Source: an uncultured Eubacteriales bacterium
Lineage (GTDB): Bacteria; Bacillota; Clostridia; Oscillospirales; UBA644
DNA length: 9,898 nt
Direction of reading: 5' to 3'
Assembly (NCBI GenBank): GCA_934481505.1
Contig: CAKSPP010000037.1
Span: 1-9,898, forward strand
How positions within the stretch are numbered: position 1 is the stretch's first letter; every line of letters starts with the position of its first letter. The notes below the pieces were generated by a model that saw only the letters and a program-made list of their open reading frames with translations, searched no databases and had not been told where the DNA came from. The position numbers and the translations under genes were made by a program. Shown here one piece after another: positions 6,077 through 9,898 of this stretch.

Positions 6077-7312
6077 ATGTTGAAAGAGTATTGCTCGGTC
6101 TGCAACTTTGCAGACGACGGTTTTATAGGTGTTCAGTTTAAAGATGGACTACCACATGTCTCATTTCCAAGGGGTTATAATCTTTCGGAGAATGATGACG
6201 CTGTTCGAAAAGATATCCTCGGGCTTATTACAGTACTGCAAAGGTTTAGCAACCAACGACAAGGCCAAAATAGGATAGGTGATGGTGAGGATCAGACAAC
6301 TTTTCCGATTCTCTCATATCAGTATGTCATAAAAAATTTTATTGCTCATGGATATTACACAGAACATGAGGTCGAGCACAGACTGGATAATCACGGAAAA
6401 ATTAACTGGAAGCGTACCATTCAACAGGTTCAACCCCAAGTGGATAATGGAAACATTGTTTATTTGGACTTCATAGCAAAACGGAGTGTAAATAAATCAA
6501 ACATTCTCACGAGGATACACGAGTACTGTGTATATGAAAGTTTTTCTAAGCTCGGATGGCTTTATCTTTCTACTGCTTATTTGCCTAAAAAGCCTTCTTT
6601 GCGCTTCAGCAAGAAAATGTTTCTCGCAACGCTCAATGATGCCCTAAAAAACACCTTCAACAGCGAAAAGAAACTTCTGTTCTCGAGTATGATAGACATT
6701 GTCAACTGTACAGAGGATCAATCAGACACGAGAGACTTTCAGTTTGGGGTATCTCGGTTTGAATATGTATGGGAAAATCTCATAGATTATGTTTTCGGTG
6801 AGGACAATAAAGATATCTATTTTCCACATGCTAAATGGCATATTATAAATGGTAACCGAACAGAAAGTAGTGCATTAGAACCGGATACGGTTATGAAACA
6901 TGATGGCAAATTCTATATTCTCGATGCAAAGTACTACAAGTTTGGAATAACAGGACTTCCGGTACACCTACCTGCAACATCTTCTATTCAGAAGCAAATC
7001 ACATACGGAGAATATATATCAACGAGACATTTTGCAGAAAGCAATGATATTTACAATGCTTTTGTTATGCCATTTGCCGCCTGCGATGGTGATGGCCCTC
7101 TGAAGTTTGTCAGCGTAGGCACAGCGGATTGGATTGAATACTCACCTGAAACCGAAAACTACAAATATGTCCTCGGTATTTTGCTTGACACGAAACACAT
7201 CATGCAGACATACTCTCGGCACAATGCACGAGAGATATTTGATATGTCTCAACTTATATTGGAATCAATATCATTAGCTAATCGTTATCATTATGATATA
7301 AAATCTATGTAA
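6077..7312 (+). CDS. McrC/LlaJI-type restriction endonuclease subunit (R2)
   Basis: A 411-residue protein starting four bases after the R1 stop, with only a weak AGGG (6065-6068), so coupled translation is likely. The C-terminal half carries a PD-(D/E)XK nuclease core: a helix with E229/E233, then EPD (268-270), KFYILDAKYYK with D283-x-K285, and Q305/Q307 in IQKQITYGEY, the usual supporting residues of McrC-like nucleases. The N-terminal half (about 1-200) is the part expected to dock on the McrB-like ring. Position right after a McrB-like gene and two C5 methyltransferases matches R2 of the LlaJI family. It should cut DNA after motor activation by R1. All catalytic residues seem present, so the system looks functional. 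No clear terminator follows, so transcription may continue into the next genes. Confidence 0.88.
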   Translation: MLKEYCSVCNFADDGFIGVQFKDGLPHVSFPRGYNLSENDDAVRKDILGLITVLQRFSNQRQGQNRIGDGEDQTTFPILSYQYVIKNFIAHGYYTEHEVEHRLDNHGKINWKRTIQQVQPQVDNGNIVYLDFIAKRSVNKSNILTRIHEYCVYESFSKLGWLYLSTAYLPKKPSLRFSKKMFLATLNDALKNTFNSEKKLLFSSMIDIVNCTEDQSDTRDFQFGVSRFEYVWENLIDYVFGEDNKDIYFPHAKWHIINGNRTESSALEPDTVMKHDGKFYILDAKYYKFGITGLPVHLPATSSIQKQITYGEYISTRHFAESNDIYNAFVMPFAACDGDGPLKFVSVGTADWIEYSPETENYKYVLGILLDTKHIMQTYSRHNAREIFDMSQLILESISLANRYHYDIKSM

Positions 7313-7323
7313 AGAGAAGCGTG

Positions 7324-7500
7324 ATGACCTGCGGTATGGAATCTAAAGCAGATCGAAACTGTTATGAATCAGTGCGAACTCTGGACAGACAATATGGCGG
7401 AGTAAATATGGACATACTGAAATTTGCTTTAGCAATTCCATCGTTTACAAAAAAGCAATCTAAAAATAACAAGCCTGCTTTAGTTATAGAGAACCTCTAA
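7324..7500 (+). CDS. Small ORF of 58 codons between the nuclease and the DUF6414-like gene
   Basis: An open frame from ATG 7324 to TAA 7498-7500, 11 bases after the nuclease stop, encodes MTCGMESKADRNCY and ends ALVIENL. Upstream of the first ATG there is only a weak purine run (AGAGAAG). An internal ATG at 7408 has a better site (GGAG at 7399-7402, five bases ahead) and would give a 30-residue peptide, MDILKFALAIPSF followed by a lysine-rich tail. I do not recognise either version. The frame ends 18 bases before the next start codon, and that gene's ribosome site follows at once, so it may be a small partner of the 298-aa protein or a decayed remnant. No long membrane segment is present. Confidence 0.45.
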   Translation: MTCGMESKADRNCYESVRTLDRQYGGVNMDILKFALAIPSFTKKQSKNNKPALVIENL

Positions 7501-7518
7501 AAAGGAAGGATACATTTT

Positions 7519-8415
7519 ATGGGAGATTTAATCAATGCAGATAGTCTGATTGTTCCGGTATACATCAATGAAAAAATTGTTTTGGACATGCTTGCAATAA
7601 TGGAAGACGGTTTCTCTACAGTAAGCCAAGTAAATTACACAGAACATAACGAAAGCAGTTCAACACAAAAAGCCAATGCAGGAATTTCAACATCAGCAAC
7701 TATTCTCAGCAAACTTCTGAAAATCAATATAGCGGGAGAATTAAATCGTACAGGAAACAAGGACGAAAATGAAAACATCACCAAAGAAAAAGTGCATACA
7801 AATGTGTCTTTGCTTTCTAAATTTAGGGACTTTCTGATAGAGAATAAAATGTTAAAATCGAACTTTGAAGTTTCTAAAATGCAGATAGGCGATTTTATCG
7901 AAATAGAAGGAGAATTGCAGAAAAATCCCTTGATAAACTATTTGGAACTTTTTATTGACCTGTTCCGTATGGCAGATATTTTTGCCGAAAAGCCTCAGTT
8001 AGGAAACAAGACTCAAGCAAATAATCAGAAACAACAAGAGAACAGAATTCTAAGTCAAATCAAAGCATTTGCAGGTGAATTAAAACATAGCGGAACTATT
8101 GATTTCATTCTTTCGGATCAAAAAGGAACTGCTGTGCTATCTGCTCAAGAACAGTACCTTGCTAACGATAATGTGTCGGAAATTATTGGCGGACACTTCA
8201 AAGTCCTCGGAAAAGTTATTTTCATAAGCAAAGACAGTACTGGGGAAATAGATTTACTTCGAAAAACTTCACTGTCTATTCTCCCAGAGGGGTTATTAAC
8301 CGAGATGTTTGCAGGATTAAAAAACGAGGATATGAAGCAATTTAATTTACCAGAGCTTAAAACTAAAATAAACGGTCCTGCTGTAATAGTTATTCCCATA
8401 GCAATCTATGTTTAA
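7519..8415 (+). CDS. 298-aa protein resembling the DUF6414 group, function unknown
   Basis: The ATG has AAGGAAGGA about nine bases upstream. The N-terminus reads IVPVYINEKIVLDMLAIMED followed by GFS (11-33), then a polar Ser/Thr/Asn-rich stretch (38-60), a second block LLKINIAGELN (66-76), HTNVSLLSKFRDFL (93-106), a Gln/Asn-rich linker near 162-175 and a C-terminal beta-rich part ending GPAVIVIPIAIYV. The opening 'VYIN...LDMLA..EDGFS' and the later 'HT..SLLS.' pattern remind me of DUF6414 proteins, which are uncharacterised; I hold this with moderate confidence only. No catalytic motif, signal peptide or obvious membrane helix is visible. It runs in the same direction as the restriction operon with no clear terminator between, so it may be a passenger or accessory defence gene. 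Confidence 0.7.
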   Translation: MGDLINADSLIVPVYINEKIVLDMLAIMEDGFSTVSQVNYTEHNESSSTQKANAGISTSATILSKLLKINIAGELNRTGNKDENENITKEKVHTNVSLLSKFRDFLIENKMLKSNFEVSKMQIGDFIEIEGELQKNPLINYLELFIDLFRMADIFAEKPQLGNKTQANNQKQQENRILSQIKAFAGELKHSGTIDFILSDQKGTAVLSAQEQYLANDNVSEIIGGHFKVLGKVIFISKDSTGEIDLLRKTSLSILPEGLLTEMFAGLKNEDMKQFNLPELKTKINGPAVIVIPIAIYV

Positions 8416-8563
8416 AAACTTTTTAGCAATAGGCACGAGAGGTTGACCTCCATGCTTATCATTATTTAATTTATTTGATTATATGCTCATCAATGCTACC
8501 GTTGTACTTGCCCTGAGAATTTATGAGGGCTACCTTTCCGTTTTTAGCAAAAATCACCTGACC

Positions 8564-8594
8564 AAAGTGAAAATTCGCTGAATTTTCACTTTTT
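8564..8594 (+). terminator. 13-bp AT-rich hairpin with T-run downstream of the 298-aa gene
   Basis: AAAGTGAAAATTC (8564-8576) pairs perfectly with GAATTTTCACTTT (8580-8592) around a 3-base GCT loop, and Ts continue to 8594. It could end transcripts from the 298-aa gene about 150 bases upstream; the left A-run is too short to be a strong reverse terminator. The rest of 8416-8641 shows no gene that I can support. Confidence 0.55.
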
Positions 8595-8641
8595 ACAGAG
8601 AATAACCCCTTCCCATTCTTCGCAAACGCACGGTATATTAC

Positions 8642-8685
8642 AAAAGCCTCACGCACGGTTCATTCAAAGCCGTGCGTGAGGTTTT
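8642..8685. terminator. Bidirectional intrinsic terminator after the fic gene
   Basis: CCTCACGCACGG (8647-8658) pairs perfectly with CCGTGCGTGAGG (8670-8681) around an 11-base loop. It is flanked by AAAAG on the left and TTTT on the right, so both strands give a GC-rich stem followed by a U-run. It starts about four bases after the fic stop codon and also blocks readthrough from the left-hand genes. Confidence 0.88.
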
Positions 8686-9584
8686 CAGTTTTCATACGGT
8701 ATTCTGAAATAATCCAGGTATTTCTTGAAGGTATCCTGTGCCGACAGGCAGGTGTCGGTCAGATAGCCTTTTTCCCGGTCCCACTCCTGCAATCCGCGGT
8801 AATAGAACATTTTTATGCTGTCCTCAATAATAAACGGCATGATATTGTGTTTCAAACATTCCTTGAACATGATCAGCCGCCCGACACGCCCGTTGCCGTC
8901 CTGGAATGGGTGGATGCGCTCAAACCGCACATGAAACGCAAGGATATCTTCAAGCGTCACCGTTTCCTTGCCGTTATACTCATCGAGCACCCTTTTCATT
9001 TCCGCCGACACTTCCTCGGGCAAGGTTGTTTCCCGCCCGCCGACCTCATTCGGCAACTTTTTATAATCGCCAACGGCAAACCAATCTTTCTTTGCGTCGC
9101 TCGTTCCGGTTTTCAGGATAAAATGCAGGTGCTTGATGAATTTCTCGCTGAGCTGCGATTTTGCGCTTTCGATAACCTCGTCAATACAGCGGAAGTGATT
9201 GGCGGTTTCGATGATATCGTCCACCCGCACGCTTTCCTCGGTAATGCCGACGGTGTTTATTTCAAAAATAAAGCGCGTCTGCTCGTGGGTCAGGCGGCTG
9301 CCCTCCATGTGATTCGAGTTGTAGGTCAGTTCCACTTGCACCTTATGATAAATTCCGCCGTGGGTCTGACTGCGCTTTTCCTCTTTGAGAATATCCGCCA
9401 AAATCTGCGGCGCGGGTTTGCTTTTATTGCTCCGTTCGGGCTTCTCGGCATTTTCGGGAATATTCCAGGTCTTGCCCGTCAGAAAAGCGCCCGGGACACG
9501 GTCTGCCGCGCAGTAGTTGCGGACGCTGCGCTCGGAGGTCTTCCAAAGCGCCGCTATCTCTTTTACGGATAAATATTTCATCAT
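8685..9584 (-). CDS. Class II Fic protein with N-terminal HTH (probable AMP-transferase)
   Basis: Fic enzymes transfer AMP (sometimes another nucleotide moiety) from a nucleotide to a hydroxyl group on target proteins. The 299-residue product carries the full active-site motif HPFQDGNGRVGR (225-236) with catalytic H225. SNHMEG (90-95) matches the (S/T)xxxE(G/N) inhibitory motif placed before the Fic core, so this is a self-inhibited class II enzyme needing no separate antitoxin. Residues 1-45 form an HTH (SVKEIAALWKTSERSVRNYC) like those of excisionase-type regulators, suggesting it binds its own promoter. GGAGG sits five bases before the first ATG of an ATGATG pair (eight before the second), so one residue of start uncertainty remains. 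The gene is visibly more GC-rich than the restriction operon and stands alone, with its own promoter and terminator. Confidence 0.94.
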   Translation of the reverse strand: MMKYLSVKEIAALWKTSERSVRNYCAADRVPGAFLTGKTWNIPENAEKPERSNKSKPAPQILADILKEEKRSQTHGGIYHKVQVELTYNSNHMEGSRLTHEQTRFIFEINTVGITEESVRVDDIIETANHFRCIDEVIESAKSQLSEKFIKHLHFILKTGTSDAKKDWFAVGDYKKLPNEVGGRETTLPEEVSAEMKRVLDEYNGKETVTLEDILAFHVRFERIHPFQDGNGRVGRLIMFKECLKHNIMPFIIEDSIKMFYYRGLQEWDREKGYLTDTCLSAQDTFKKYLDYFRIPYEN

Positions 9585-9599
9585 TTTGCCCTCCGAAGT

Positions 9600-9613
9600 T
9601 ACTAATATTAGTA
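9600..9613. promoter_or_regulatory. Palindromic operator candidate over the fic transcription start
   Basis: TACTAATATTAGTA is a perfect 14-bp palindrome covering part of the -10 box and the predicted start. Its half, ACTAATATT, recurs in direct orientation at 9658-9666. This is a good binding site for a dimeric repressor; the HTH of the Fic protein itself is the nearest candidate. Confidence 0.6.
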
Positions 9614-9638
9614 TACCACATTATCGGCAAAAAATCAA
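9610..9638 (-). promoter_or_regulatory. Promoter of the fic gene
   Basis: On the minus strand TTGATT (complement of 9633-9638) and TATACT (complement of 9610-9615) are 17 bp apart. Transcription should start near 9603, roughly 20 bases before the start codon at 9584. The elements overlap palindromes listed separately. Confidence 0.75.
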
Positions 9639-9677
9639 TCAGGCAAAATCAGTTTTCACTAATATTTTTGCCGATAA
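9621..9677. repeat. 13-bp perfect inverted repeat upstream of fic
   Basis: TTATCGGCAAAAA (9621-9633) and TTTTTGCCGATAA (9665-9677) are perfect inverted copies separated by 31 bp. The first arm lies in the spacer and -35 region of the fic promoter. The second arm overlaps a further short palindrome, TTGCCG-ATAA-CGGCAA (9668-9683). These are probably regulatory sites; the shared A/T-rich flank makes chance alone unlikely. Confidence 0.6.
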
Positions 9678-9689
9678 CGGCAATTTTGA

Positions 9690-9898
9690 TTCCGCCCCGG
9701 CATTTGCCTACACGACTTTAGGTGCAGTCCGGCATAACCGGTGCTTTTCACGCACTGCCAAAAGCGTGATTTTGGGGCGAAAAATCGCCCGGTTCTATCA
9801 AAAATTCTAATAGGCTTTCTCGAAAATCCGTTAGAACTCGGCGAAATCGGAGGAGACTCTCGGACTCGGATTTTCGCTGCATTTTCGATGCAAAGAGG
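9690..9898. other. Non-coding, hairpin-rich right end
   Basis: I see no supportable gene here. The stretch carries several short inverted repeats: TCACGC/GCGTGA (9748-9753, 9764-9769), GGGCGA-AAAA-TCGCCC (9775-9790), CGAAAATCCG/CGGATTTTCG (9821-9830, 9867-9876) and TGCAT/ATGCA (9878-9882, 9888-9892). None has a T-run that would make it an obvious terminator. The density of palindromes suggests a dispersed intergenic repeat or a structured RNA, but the window ends before its far border. Confidence 0.4.

Noticed and set aside
8471..8656. Minus-strand 61-codon frame
   Set aside because: It starts with GTG inside the stem of the bidirectional terminator, has no ribosome site and runs through a perfect palindrome; its residues mirror the hairpin arms, so it is unlikely to be a gene.
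8676..9572. Long plus-strand frame antisense to fic
   Set aside because: It covers the same bases as a Fic protein with an intact active site; it is open only because of the codon bias of the GC-rich gene and has no recognisable domain.
9517..9810. Plus-strand frame spanning the fic start and upstream region
   Set aside because: It begins antisense to the Fic HTH and crosses the promoter palindromes; no ribosome site supports it.
1..9898. CRISPR array, tRNA or rRNA genes
   Set aside because: No regularly spaced direct repeats and no tRNA-like or rRNA-like conserved segments were seen when reading either strand.

Overview
The window looks like a defence or accessory island from a low-to-mid GC Firmicute, probably a gut Clostridia/Oscillospiraceae-type bacterium. 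This is inferred from strong AGGAGG-like ribosome sites, consensus sigma-A promoters, U-rich intrinsic terminators, and a visible contrast between AT-rich defence genes and a more GC-rich Fic gene. No taxon-specific marker gene is present.

Layout. (1) Positions 1-46 hold the start of a minus-strand gene that leaves the window. (2) Positions 94-968 form a compact ncRNA-protein module: a perfect consensus promoter, a structured RNA of about 98 nt ending in a UUCG-loop terminator, then a DUF3800 gene with its own terminator. (3) Positions 970-1408 hold a decayed, phage-type HNH endonuclease gene on the minus strand. (4) Positions 1652-7312 are one operon behind a strong extended -10 promoter: a small excisionase/MerR-like HTH protein, two C5-cytosine DNA methyltransferases, a McrB-like AAA+ protein and a McrC/LlaJI-like nuclease. 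This is the gene plan of the LlaJI restriction-modification systems, where two methyltransferases each protect one strand of an asymmetric site and the two restriction subunits cut with NTP-driven motor action. (5) Positions 7324-8415 hold a 58-codon ORF and a 298-aa protein resembling the DUF6414 group, in the same direction. (6) Positions 8416-8685 are non-coding and contain two strong hairpins. (7) Positions 8685-9584 (minus) encode a class II Fic protein with an N-terminal HTH, behind a promoter covered by nested palindromes. (8) Positions 9690-9898 are non-coding and rich in short hairpins.

How it works together. The HTH protein is the obvious candidate controller of the restriction-modification operon; an inverted repeat straddles the operon promoter. 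The methyltransferases come first and the restriction subunits last, linked by overlaps or very short gaps, which suits protection before cutting. The DUF3800 module is arranged like a regulated readthrough unit: the RNA is made and terminated just before the protein's ribosome site. The Fic gene is separate and probably autoregulated. The decayed HNH gene and an orphan minus-strand terminator suggest the restriction-modification operon landed in former prophage DNA.
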